A DNA stretch of 20,000 nt, from contig RPFO01000447.1 in NCBI GenBank assembly GCA_009746045.1, positions 30,001 through 50,000 on the forward strand, in the 5' to 3' direction. The position numbers and the translations under genes were made by a program. The stretch comes from Mesostigma viride. Lineage: Eukaryota; Streptophyta; Mesostigmatophyceae; Mesostigmatales; Mesostigmataceae. The notes below the pieces were generated by a model. That model was not told the DNA's origin. It saw only the letters and a list, made by a program, of their open reading frames with translations, and ran no database searches. Positions 1-8,800 of this stretch are shown piece by piece (position 1 is the first letter of the stretch; every line of letters starts with the position of its first letter).

Positions 1-59
1 GGGGGTGCTAATGAGATGATGAAGCTAGTGCTGAGTGGCCACACGGGGACTGTGCGCAG
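1..59 (+). CDS. WDR47: WDR47-like WD40 protein, penultimate exon (partial)
   Basis: Frame 1 is open from the window edge and encodes LVLSGHTGTVR before a donor AG|GTGGGT at 59/60. The exon ends with two bases of a codon. The terminal exon starting at 2053 supplies the third base, giving Ser and continuing VVFSPIHPG. The join produces GHTGTVRSVVFSPIHP and then a strand ending IRLWD, a complete canonical WD40 blade, which is the main evidence for the splice. The exon start is not visible: no pyrimidine-rich acceptor lies inside the window, so the exon probably extends off the left edge. The rest of the gene lies further left. The alternative is that this is only a duplicated fragment, because a second copy of its end lies at 116-162, but only this copy has the matching splice phase. 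Confidence 0.6.
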
Positions 60-162
60 GTGGGTGGCCACGTGCGGCCTGTTGTACGTTGTGTCATCAC
101 GCGGCGGGTTCTGTGGATGATGAAGCGGGTGCTGAGTGGGCACACGGGGACATGGGCAGGTC
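15..162 (+). repeat. Tandem duplication of exon end plus splice donor
   Basis: The stretch GATGATGAAG...GTGCTGAGTGG.CACACGGGGAC...GCAGGT occurs at 15-61 and again at 116-162, a period of 101 bases, with scattered substitutions and a weaker match continuing downstream. The first copy contains the exon end and donor. The second keeps the SGHTGT codons and a GCAG|GTCGGT donor, but splicing there would be in the wrong phase for the terminal exon. A third, weak echo (TTTGAGTGGCCAT) lies near 252. This is probably a local duplication inside the intron. Confidence 0.6.
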
Positions 163-305
163 GGTGGTCATGAGGGTCGTGTATCATCATCATAGGGGCT
201 GTGCGCTGCCATCTTTGGGGTTGCCTTGCATTTTTTAAATGCATTTGTACTTTGAGTGGCCATCTCTATACTGCCTGTCACGTAGATATAGGTCTAGGTG
301 GCGGT

Positions 306-540
306 TCCTCCTCCTCCTCCTCCTCCTCCTCCTCCTCCTCCTCCTCCTCCTCCTCCTCCTCCTCCTCCTCCTCCTCCTCCTCCTCCTCCTCCTCCTCCTC
401 CTCCTCCTCCTCCTCCTCCTCCTCCTCCTCCTCCTCCTCCTCCTCCTCCTCCTCCTCCTCCTCCTCCTCCTCCTCCTCCTCCTCCTCCTCCTCCTCCTCC
501 TCCTCCTCCTCCTCCTCCTCCTCCTCCTCCTCCTCCTCCT
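306..540 (+). repeat. (TCC)n microsatellite, 235 bp, uninterrupted
   Basis: A perfect TCC repeat of about 78 units with no interruption over 235 bases. The plus strand is pure pyrimidine and has mirror symmetry, the sequence class known to form intramolecular triplexes (H-DNA). It lies inside the inferred WDR47-like intron, about 245 bases after the donor. Exact length may be affected by assembly. Confidence 0.95.
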
Positions 541-1932
<1,392 letters not shown>

Positions 1933-2052
1933 AAGTGGTCGTTCTCTGCAGGTTTATTTGTTTTCTTTCTCTGAAAGGCTTATCTGTTTTTCTTTTCTGT
2001 CCGTGCCCGTTCGACCATGTCCCTCTTCCTGCTCCCGCCCCCCTCTCCGCAG

Positions 2053-2758
2053 TGTCGTCTTCTCCCCCATCCACCCCGGGCTGTTGCTCAGCGGCGGCAC
2101 TGGCGACTGCGCGATTCGGCTGTGGGACGTGGGCCGTGGTCACTGTATGGGCATCCTGCACGGCCACAGTGCGGCCATCTTCACACTCGCGGTATCCTCC
2201 GATGGAAACGTGCTGGCGAGCGGGGGTAGCGAGGGCAGCGTGCGCTTGTGGGACCTGCGGCTCTGCGGCGCGGGTGGCATCGCCACGAGCGAGTCGACAG
2301 GATTCGATAGCAACCCGTCAGGGAGCGTGTGTGTAGGGCTCACGTCCGCATGTTCGTCCCCAATATCCTCTGTCGGTATCCGCCCAATTGGGGGGCCGGG
2401 GCTGCAAATGGCGGTAGGGTATGTCGACGGCATATGCCAAGTGTTGGACATGCGGGGAGGTGGCTCGGGCACTGTACTACAGGAGCTGCACCACCACAAA
2501 GGGCACGATTGCCGGTCGGTCACATTTAGCCCAGGCAGTGGCCGCTGGCTGTTGACGGGTTCGTTTGATAGCTCGATCGGTGTCGCGGACATGGCAACGG
2601 TCACGCAGGCGGAGCCCATTGTGCCAATGGGCGCCAAGTGGCAGCACCACACGGACAAGGTGATCTCTGCACGCTGGAACCTAAACATGGCTGGCATCGC
2701 GTCTTGTAGCGCGGACCACACGGTCCGGACATGGCTGCCCACAAAAATGCTCAAATGA
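2053..2758 (+). CDS. WDR47: WDR47-like WD40 protein, terminal exon
   Basis: This exon encodes the C-terminal WD40 propeller blades of a protein most like WDR47/nemitin, a microtubule-associated WD40 scaffold. Blades in order: completion of the blade begun in the upstream exon (VVFSPIHPG to IRLWD); GHSAAIFTLAVSSDG to VRLWD; SSPISSVGIRPIGG to CQVLDM; GHDCRSVTFSPGSGRWLLTG to SIGVADM; HHTDKVISARWNLNMAG to CSADHTVRTW. The order YVDG..Q.LDMRGG, then H..DCRSVTFSPG..WLLTGSFD, then H.DKVI.ARW and SADHTVRTW, matches the end of animal WDR47 as I know it. A Gly/Ser-rich loop (about 2260-2345) is inserted between blades. The exon begins at acceptor CAG|TGTC, and the stop TGA is at 2756-2758. The reading frame is intact and GC-rich with no stops, unlike every other coding trace in the window. 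The family call is from memory of the family, so another WD40 member is possible. Confidence 0.8.
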
Positions 2759-3041
2759 CAGGACAGGGTCACACCTTACTCTACCCTGCCACGTGACGCA
2801 GCATACGTTATTATTCATTCATGACTCTATATGGACATGGTCTCTTGGGTGGGTCACCGCTCAATGCTAAACACAGAGCGTCTATTATCAATGTAATGAC
2901 TTGTGCAGGCATATGCTGCATCTTTTTTGCATGCTCGATTGGTATCCCTAATGAAATGAAAGGCATCTGAGCTGCTTTTCGTCTCCATCGGCCTCGATCT
3001 CTAGCTGGCTGCAGATGATATGCTGGCTGCATACGACTAGC
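2759..3041 (+). other. Probable 3' UTR and flank of the WD40 gene
   Basis: No coding signal. TGTAA at 2892-2896, 134 bases after the stop, could be an algal-type polyadenylation signal, but the motif is short and may be chance. A short direct repeat, GCTGGCTGCA, occurs at 3004 and 3022. LINE-derived sequence starts at 3042. Confidence 0.35.
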
Positions 3042-3087
3042 TGATGCAGACGATATTTGTAACTTTCGTGTAATTATTTTCTAATGA
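3042..3087 (+). mobile_element. LINE 3' UTR scrap, subfamily B
   Basis: TGATGCAGACGATATTTGTA and the following bases match the 3' UTR of the LINE copies further right, in the variant with TTTGTAACTTTCGTGTAATT (subfamily B) rather than TTTAAACTTTTGTGTAATT (subfamily A). It breaks off at CTAATGA and is followed at once by the AAGT-type tail of a minus-strand copy, so the junction is probably an insertion into this copy. Confidence 0.75.
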
Positions 3088-3245
3088 AGTAAGTAAGTAC
3101 TTGGGTGTCATGCGCAAAGGCATGCCACGGAGTACTATGCTAATCTCATTAGAAAAATAATTACACAAAAGTTTAAACAAATATCGTCTGCATCATCCCC
3201 CAACCGTTAAGCACTAGATGGGGATGTAATCCTCATCCGCGAGCT
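3087..3245 (-). mobile_element. LINE 3' end, 5'-truncated (subfamily A)
   Basis: Read on the minus strand this is the last few codons (.DEDYIPI stop), the complete short 3' UTR and an (ACTT)n tail, which appears on the plus strand as AGTAAGTAAGTACTT. It is only about 160 bases long and ends within the acidic C-terminal coding region. The next copy's tail starts at 3246, so two minus-strand 3' ends lie head to tail. It carries an extra CG near 3239 relative to other copies. Confidence 0.85.
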
Positions 3246-3480
3246 AAGTAAGTAAGTAAGTACTTGCGTGTCATGCGCAAAGGCATGCCACGGAGTACTA
3301 TGCTAATCTCATTAGAAAAATAATTACACAAAAGTTTAAACAAATATCGTCTGCATCATCCCCCAACCGTTAAGCACTAGATGGGGATGTAATCCTCATC
3401 CGAGCTGTCCTCTACTGTAATGGCAGGCGAGGCAGTAATGTAGCGGCTATCCTCAGGACCAATAACCTCCACCTGCGGAC
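3246..3480 (-). mobile_element. LINE copy, 3' part (continues at 3903)
   Basis: This is a minus-strand subfamily A copy: tail, 3' UTR and the C-terminal coding region up to CACCTGCGGAC. The missing continuation, CTTCTACCCTGGCTAGC, resumes at 3911 after an intervening plus-strand LINE. ACCTGCGGAC is present on both sides (3471-3480 and 3902-3911), as expected of a target-site duplication made by the nested copy. The two parts form one older element of about 560 bases. Confidence 0.85.
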
Positions 3481-3902
3481 CTATGTGACACAACTGCTTG
3501 AAGATGCAGGGCTTCTGGGACTATCCGTACTCCGCGCCCGCATGATTGACAAGGAGAAATGGGCTGCCATCTGCGATAAGCACCTTCCCGAGGGGTATGC
3601 TCCTGTTTTCTCCCCACGGGCCCCGCGGCCCGTTGCTAGCCAGGGTAGAAGTCCGCAGGTGGAGGTTATTGGTCCTGAGGATAGCCGCTACACTACCGCC
3701 TCGATCGTCTGCCATTACAGTAGAGGACAGCTCGGATGAGGATTACATCCCCATCTAGTGCTTAACGGTTGGGGGATGATGCAGACGATATTTGTTTAAC
3801 CCCCCACACTTTTGTGTAATTATTTTTCTAATGAGATTAGCATAGTACTCCGTGGCATGCCTTTGCGCATGACACGCAAGTACTTACTTACTTACTTACT
3901 TA
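3481..3902 (+). mobile_element. Nested LINE copy with target-site duplication
   Basis: A 5'-truncated plus-strand LINE inserted into the minus-strand copy 3246-3480/3903-4231. It encodes the C-terminal segment VTQLLEDAGLLGLSVLRARM and onward (frame from 3485), the 3' UTR, and a tail of repeated ACTT to about 3902. The repeat ACCTGCGGAC flanks it. Compared with the copy at 4348-5447, it has an extra ATCG at about 3702-3706 (TCG-A-TCG), which shifts the frame just before the SSDEDYIPI end, and an extra C-rich 8 bases near 3800. It is not translatable, but its clean tail and duplication suggest a fairly recent insertion. Confidence 0.88.
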
Positions 3903-4231
3903 CCTGCGGACTTCTACCCTGGCTAGCAACGGGCTGCGGGCCGGGCCCGTGGGGAGAAAACAGGAGCATACCCCTCAGGAAGGTGCTTATCGCAGATTGC
4001 AGCCCATTTCTCCTTGTCAATCATGCGGGCGCGGAGTACGGATACAGTAGTCCCAGAAGCCCTGCATCTTCAAGCAGTTGTGTCACATAGGTCCGGGTCG
4101 CGCCGCGCCGGTGCCCGGCGCGCGCAAGTATGCCAGTGGGTTGCGATGGGACAAGGGGACCCTGCCATAGGAGGAGGTGTCCGGCTACCTGGTTGGCCCG
4201 TCTTAAGCCCCCCGGCAGGGCCCACATCAGT
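3903..4231 (-). mobile_element. LINE copy, 5' part of the nested target
   Basis: The continuation of the copy at 3246-3480. On the minus strand it covers the coding region from VGPAGGLKTGQPG through the region of RRGATRTYVTQLLEDAGLLG and the segment reading RARMIDKEKWA in related copies. It ends at 4231 inside GTGGGCCCTG, so the copy is 5'-truncated. In-frame reading is broken, for example by extra bases near 4045 relative to the other copies. Confidence 0.8.
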
Positions 4232-4347
4232 ATTCAAATTTCTAATGAGATTAGCATCAGTAAGTAAGTAAATGCGTGTCATGCGCATGGGCATGCCACG
4301 GAGTACTATTAGTAAGTAAGTAAGTAAGTACTTGCGTGTGTATATTA
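4232..4347. mobile_element. Mosaic of LINE tail fragments
   Basis: Three short LINE 3' ends are packed together: a plus-strand scrap TTTCTAATGAGATTAGCAT (about 4239-4257), a minus-strand tail plus 3' UTR start (about 4259-4309, with the GCGCATGGGCATGCC variant), and another minus-strand tail (about 4310-4342, five AGTA units then CTTGCGTGTG). Each is cut off by the next one's tail. This looks like repeated insertion into, or recombination among, LINE tails. Confidence 0.7.
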
Positions 4348-5447
4348 CACTATATTATGCGGCGTGCACAAGCCCGCTTCGCCCAGGTGGAGGGGCGCCC
4401 GCCGGGGATCAACGGAGTACGCCAGCTACGGCGGGGTTGACCCACCCTACCGCCTGAGCGATCTGATCTTCGCTGATGACACGACACTCGTGGAAACCCC
4501 GGAGTCAGCCCAACTCTGGCTAGACAGCTTATCACTGGAAGCGCGGGCGGTGGGGCTTATGATCAGCAAGAAAACGGAGGTCATGGCCATCGGCTTCCCT
4601 GCTGGGATAGCCCCACCCACCCTCCTCTTGCTGGACGGCAGCCCCGTCCCCCCGGCGACTCGCTTCAAGCTCCTTGGCAGCTGGCTTCCCTCCATATGGC
4701 TGCGAGGCGTGGACCCTGGACCAGGCGCTGAGCCAGCAGCTTGACGGCTCCGTCACTCGAATGCTCCGTCATATCCTCGGCGTCCGCTACCAAGAACGCC
4801 GCACCCGGGCCGAGCTCTACTGCGAGCTCCCTCTTGTCACCCATACCATCCGACACCGCCGCCTCCTCTTTGCCGGCCATCTTGCCCGCACAGACCAGGT
4901 GAATACCGATGTGGGCCCTGCCGGGGGGCTTAAGACGGGCCAACCAGGTAGACACCTCCTCCTATGGCAGGGTCCCCTTGTCCCATCGCAACCCACTGGC
5001 AAACTTGCGCGCGCCGGGCACCGGCGCGGCGCGACCCGGACTTTTGTGACACAACTGCTTGAAGATGCAGGGCTTCTGGGACTATCCGTACTCCGCGCCC
5101 GCATGATTGACAAGGAGAAATGGGCTGCCATCTGCGATAAGCACCTTCCCGAGGGGTATGCTCCTGTTTTCTCCCCACGGGCCCCGCGGCCCGTTGCTAG
5201 CCAGGGTAGAAGTCCGCAGGTGGAGGTTATTGGTCCTGAGGATAGCCGCTACACTACCGCCTCGTCTGCCATTACAGTAGAGGACAGCTCGGATGAGGAT
5301 TACATCCCCATCTAGTGCTTAACGGTTGGGGGGTGATGCAGACGATATATTTGTTTAAACTTTTGTGTAATTATTTTTCTAATGAGATTAGCATAGTACT
5401 CCGTGGCATGCCTTGCGCATGACACGCAAGTACTTACTTACTTACTT
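4348..5447 (+). mobile_element. LINE copy with RT motif and complete 3' end
   Basis: This is the most informative copy of the family. From about 4348 it encodes part of the reverse transcriptase palm: LSDLIFADDTTLVETPES, with the catalytic FADD box at 4469-4480, and KTEVMAIGFPAG. After a frame change it reads CEAWTLDQALSQQLDGSVTR, MLRHILGVRYQERRTRAELY and HRRLLFAGHLARTDQ, ending ..SSDEDYIPI with stop TAG at 5313-5315. The 3' UTR of about 110 bases ends in (ACTT)n at 5447. The WTL..., LGVR/ELY and FAGH motifs are typical of APE-type LINEs of the broad RTE/CR1/Jockey assemblage; the exact clade is not determinable here. The region between SWLPS and GCEAW lacks 136 bases present in the copy at 5448, apparently deleted between CCTCC repeats. 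Confidence 0.88.
4364..5315 (+). pseudogene. LINE reverse transcriptase C-terminal region, frameshifted
   Basis: Two overlapping open frames carry this copy's coding remnant. The first (4364-4744) holds the FADD catalytic box, the post-YADD helix region, and the L..DGSPVP / KLLGSWLPS block that normally precedes the thumb. The second (4674-5315) holds the thumb and C-terminal region to an acidic end, EDSSDEDYIPI. The frame switch coincides with the 136-bp deletion at about 4693. The N-terminal endonuclease and the first RT motifs are absent, so the copy is 5'-truncated. It would not make active enzyme. Confidence 0.8.
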
Positions 5448-6062
5448 AAAACGGAGGTCATGGCCATCGGCTTCCCTGCTGGGATAGCCCCACCCACCCT
5501 CCTCTTGCTGGACGGCAGCCCCGTCCCCCTGGCGACTCGCTTCAAGCTCCTTGGCAGCTGGCTTCCCTCCACGGCCGACGACATCAACACTCGCATTGGC
5601 CAGGCCTGGGCGGCCCTCCGCCGCCTCGACAGGTTCTGGACCTGTCGCTACCTGAGTTAGCGACGCAAGCGTATTCTGTTCAAGGCCCTTGTCCTCAGCA
5701 TCCTCCTTTAGGGCTGCGAGGCGTGGACCCTGGACCAGGCGCTGAGCCAGCAGCTTGACGGCACCGTCACTCGAATGCTCCGTCATATCCTCGGCGTCCG
5801 CTACCAAGAACGCCGCACCCGGGCCGAGCTCTACTGCGAGCTCCCTCTTGTCACCCATACCATACGACACCGCCGCCTCCTCTTTGCCGGCCATCTTGCC
5901 CGCACAGACCAGGTGAATACCGATGTGGGCCCTGCCGGGGGTTGGGGGATGATGCAGACGATATGTATTTGTTTAAACTTTTGTGTAATTATTTTTCTAA
6001 TGAGATTAGCATAGTACTCCGTGGCATGCCTTTGCGCATGACACGCAAGTACTTACTTACTT
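5448..6062 (+). mobile_element. LINE copy starting in the previous copy's tail
   Basis: It begins mid-ORF at AAAACGGAGGTCATGG, directly after the ACTT tail of the preceding copy, and retains the segment missing there: TADDINTRIGQAWAALRRLD, then RRKRILFKALV. Two TAG stops interrupt it: at LS*RRK (near 5657) and SILL*GCEAW (near 5708). A later plus-strand copy has sense codons at both places. After VGPAGG it jumps at about 5939 to the 3' UTR (TTGGGGGATGATGCAG), deleting the last roughly 390 bases of coding sequence, with a short G-run at both ends of the deletion. It ends in an ACTT tail shared with the next, opposite copy. Confidence 0.85.
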
Positions 6063-6165
6063 ACTTGCGTGTCATGCGCAAAGGCATGCCACGGAGTATA
6101 CTATGCTAATCTCATTAGAACAATAATTACACAAAAGTTTAAACAATTATCGTCTGCATCATCCC
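6056..6165 (-). mobile_element. LINE 3' end, tail-to-tail with previous copy
   Basis: Minus-strand tail and 3' UTR of a subfamily A copy, cut at GCATCATCCC. With the plus-strand copy to its left it forms a near-perfect inverted repeat with arms of about 100 bases and only the ACTT repeat as spacer. It carries an extra TA in GGAGTATACTATG (about 6095-6103) compared with the usual GGAGTACTATG. Confidence 0.85.
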
Positions 6166-6596
6166 ACGGAGTACTATGCTCATCTCATTATAAAAATAAT
6201 TACACGAAAGTTACAAATATCGTCTGCATCATGCCCCAACCATATATAGTCACGAGAGGGGGATATGTAATCCTCGTCTGAGCTGTCCTCTACTGTAATG
6301 GCAGACGATGCGGTAGTGTAGCGGCTATCCTCAGGGGCAATAACCTCCACCTGCGGAAATCTACCCTGCATTCTACCAATGCATGGCTGCGGGGCCCGTG
6401 GGTAGAAAACATGAGCATGCCCCACAGGAAGGTACGCTTATCGCAGACGGCAGCCCATTTCTCCTTGTCAATCATGCGGGCGCAGAGTACAGATAATCCC
6501 AGAAGCCCTGCATCAGTCCTAAAGCAATTGTGTCACACAGGTCCGGGCCGCGCCGCGTCGGTGCGGGGCGCGCGCAAGTTTGCCAGCGGGACAAAG
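6166..6596 (-). mobile_element. LINE copy, subfamily B, 3' UTR to C-terminal coding
   Basis: A more diverged minus-strand copy lacking its tail. It starts in the 3' UTR (CACGGAGTACTATGCTCATC), has the subfamily B block TTACACGAAAGTTACAAA, and covers the C-terminal coding region in antisense up to the segment reading RRGATRT in related copies. The terminal codons differ from subfamily A: the antisense sequence around 6240-6275 reads CATATATAGTCACGAGAGGG where A has CGTTAAGCACTAGATGGGG. It joins a plus-strand tail at about 6597. Confidence 0.8.
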
Positions 6597-6662
6597 GAGA
6601 TTAGCATAGTACTAGCTCCGTGGCATACCCATGTGCATGACACGCAAGTACTTACTTTACTC
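6597..6662 (+). mobile_element. LINE 3' UTR end and tail fragment
   Basis: AGATTAGCATAGTACT, an inserted AGCT, CCGTGGCAT, then CATGACACGCAAGTACTTACTTTACT: the last 60 bases of a LINE in plus orientation with a short degenerate tail. Nothing of its body is left in place; it abuts an opposite-strand copy. Confidence 0.75.
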
Positions 6663-6770
6663 GATCTAGCTGGCCGACTTATGAGTACGTCCATTGATGT
6701 CAATTGTGTCCCATGGTACATCGTTGCCGGAGATCATCCGCCAGAGTCTATGAAGGGTCCCAAGCCCAGG
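6663..6770. other. Unassigned spacer
   Basis: About 110 bases between a LINE tail and the next LINE body. I see no coding signal, no repeat shared with the rest of the window and no structure. It could be diverged upstream sequence of the following LINE copy. Confidence 0.3.
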
Positions 6771-7195
6771 TCCGTACCCCGCTGGAACCACCCCACCCAC
6801 CCTCATCTTGCTGGACGGCAGCCCCGTCCCGGACGGCAGCCCCCGCCGTCGGGCGGACTCGCTTCAAGCTCCTTGGCAGCTGGCCAGCTCCCCTCCACGG
6901 CCGACGATCCATCAACACCCGCATTGGCCAGGCCTGGGCGGCCCTCCGCAACCTCGACAGGTTCTGCCGGACATGTTGCTACCTGAGTGAGCGGCGCAAG
7001 CGCATTCTGTTCAAGGCCCTTGTCCGCAGTATCCTCCTTTACGGCTGGGAGGCGTGGACCCTGGACCATGCGCTGAGCAAGCAGCTTGACAAATGACGGC
7101 ACAGTCACTCGAATGCTCCGTCACATCCTCGGTGTCCGCTACCAGGAGCGCCGCACCCGGGCCGAGCTCTACTGCCTAGCTCCCTCTTGTCACCC
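6771..7195 (+). mobile_element. Dismembered LINE copy, part 1 (RT thumb region)
   Basis: It retains INTRIGQAWAALRNLDRF, then CYLSERRKRILFKALVRSIL and LYGWEAWTLDHALSKQLD in one frame (about 6900-7090). It lacks the stops seen in the 5448 copy at the same sites. After LSKQLD an extra AAATGAC (about 7091-7097) shifts the frame to TVTRMLRHILGVRYQERRTR. It stops at CTCTTGTCACCC (7195). The next bases of the LINE, ATACCATCCGACACCGCC, resume at 8891, so this is one element interrupted by the hAT-type insertion. Confidence 0.85.
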
Positions 7196-7595
7196 GGGTT
7201 GGTCAGTACGCCGTACGGAGCCGCAGAAGTACGGGAAAACGTACACTGAAGGCCTCCGCCGTATGTACGCGTACTTTACTTCAGAATACGCGGTTTGGAC
7301 TTAGAATTTTTCGGGGGTACCAGCGGGCAGCGGGCACTGGCGCGGTGCCCAGGTTCTGGGCGCGGCGCGTTCACTGCACATTTGAGATTTTTACTACTAG
7401 AAGTAGATGCGTACAGTTCTTTCCATAAAGCGCAAGCCTTGCAAAATCTTTGGCCGGTAGGAGACAGCTAGGACTAGGTACATCACGCATAATGACAGCA
7501 AATGCCAGCTGTGCTACTGACGGTGTAATGCAATATAGCGAGGACGAGGCCAGTGCGACTGTGCGATAGTGTGCAGCCATTTTCGATTTGCAGCC

Positions 7596-8122
7596 ATGCC
7601 GAAGAAAGGGCCTGAATGGGATTTCGTTGTCGAGAAGAAAGAAGCAGTCACGGATGCTGATAGTAACACAACGCAGTATTATGTGTCGAGGATGTTCTGC
7701 TCATTTTGCAACAAGAACTTCTCCTACAAGGCGGGGCCAATAAGCGTATTCCGAGTCCGTGCACACTTTGCCGGAATCGCAGGGGAAGGGGTGTTACCCT
7801 GCGACAAAATTCCACCGAATATCCGGAACAGGTTTCTCAGGATTGCTAACAACAAGTTGCAGAAGTCAGACGCCAAGAAGGTGCACACTTTGAACAGGGC
7901 AATGGCGGAGATGGGAGGGGCTGCGCCGGCTGACTTGTCGTCGGTTCCCAGCAAGCATCAAGGCCAGCTGAGCATCACCAAATGGCTGGTTCCCGTCGAC
8001 GAACAAGGTATCCAGCTGCTGGCTGCCGAATTTTTTATCGAGAACGGCATTGCCTTCAATGCGGCTGAGAGCGCCTCTTTCAAGCAGATGGTACCCGAAA
8101 ATACTTATACCATCTTCAGCCG
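7596..8122 (+). pseudogene. hAT transposase exon 1 with BED zinc finger
   Basis: The frame MPKKGPEWDF... starts at the ATG at 7596, in a good context (GCAGCCATGC). An upstream in-frame ATG at 7569 has a poorer context. A BED-type finger is visible: C35-x2-C38, then H57 and C69, in FCSFCNKNFSY...FRVRAHFAGI...GVLPC, the C2HC arrangement of plant and fungal hAT proteins. A basic linker follows, then QLSITKWLVP and IQLLAAEFFIENGIAFNAAE, which matches the conserved start of the hAT core (ia.ff.e..iPFna). The frame continues to a TGA at 8133-8135, but a GT at 8123 would splice in phase 2 to exon 2. No stop interrupts this exon. It is isolated from the catalytic region. Confidence 0.75.
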
Positions 8123-8618
8123 GTGTAGTATGTGATGGCAGCTAGTGGGTGATGGCCGATGGTTGCATGGACCCATGTGATGGATGGGACATGAAGTTAT
8201 AACTCACAAGTTACTAGCAATAGTATAGTGAGAACAAGGGCTGCATGCGCTGCCGTTATGAAAGCATGGCCGTGCTGGCTTGAATAATTGCATGGACCAA
8301 CGTGGAGTAATCTCCATGGCAGCGGGGGTGCTGTTGTGCATTTTGTCAATGCATGATGAATGTGTGTGCACATGTGTGTATGTGTATGGAGCTTGTTGTG
8401 GGATCCTTGAGAGCAAGGTCCTTGGACCTTGTGTCTTATGTCCTCTGCTGTTGTGCATTTTGTCAATGATGAATGTGTGTGCACATGTGTGTATGTGTAT
8501 GGAGCTTGTTGTGGGATCCTTGAGAGCAAGGTCCTTGGACCTTGTGTCTTATGTCCTCTCATGCATTATATAGTGGATGGCTTTCCTTACAATTAACTAA
8601 TTAATTGATTCCTTACAG
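8123..8618 (+). other. Inferred hAT intron with 117-bp tandem duplication
   Basis: Between the hAT exons lies non-coding sequence ending in a plant-like acceptor region, CTAATTAATTGATTCCTTACAG (8598-8618, shown with its last bases). Within it a 117-base unit (8330-8446) is repeated at 8447-8559. The copies are identical except for an extra GCAT in the first (AATGCATGATG versus AATGATG). Each unit holds a GTGTGT-rich stretch and the hairpin CAAGGTCC-TT-GGACCTTG. Confidence 0.7.
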
Positions 8619-8800
8619 TTCCCGTTGCAGTCTGCTCCCCCCAGCATTTAACAAATCATAATCAGATAGGATTGCAGGGCATAAATTAATGGAAGATGTT
8701 AATAAATAAGCATATACACCAAATTTCAGTTGCAATAACTGCATGACCATCATCAAGGAGCGTGCTAATTGGGTGACTGACAATTGGACCACAAAAACGG
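8619..8800 (+). pseudogene. hAT transposase exon 2 fragment with stops
   Basis: From 8632 one frame reads LLPPAFNKS, stop, SDRIAGHKLMEDVNK, stop, AYTPNFSCNNCMTIIKERAN and WVTDNWTTK. The pattern PP.f...s..r..g.lm..v, a spacer, then W.TDNWTT is the hAT segment leading to the first catalytic region (usually vsDgWt). Stops at 8659-8661 and 8707-8709 show decay. Acceptor AGs at 8617-8618 and 8629-8630 both give the phase 2 needed by exon 1. Recognisable protein ends at about 8800, where the CGCGTATTTTA terminal repeats begin, so the catalytic and dimerisation domains have been deleted. Confidence 0.6.

Noticed and set aside
3812-4294. Several overlapping open frames on both strands (for example 3812-4090 and 4014-4271)
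   Set aside because: They read LINE coding or UTR sequence in the wrong frame or strand and cross element junctions.
8204-8562. Open frames in the tandem duplication (HTHTHMCTHIHH-type sequence)
   Set aside because: Repetitive His/Thr composition comes from the GTGTGT-rich duplicated intron segment. There is no conserved motif.
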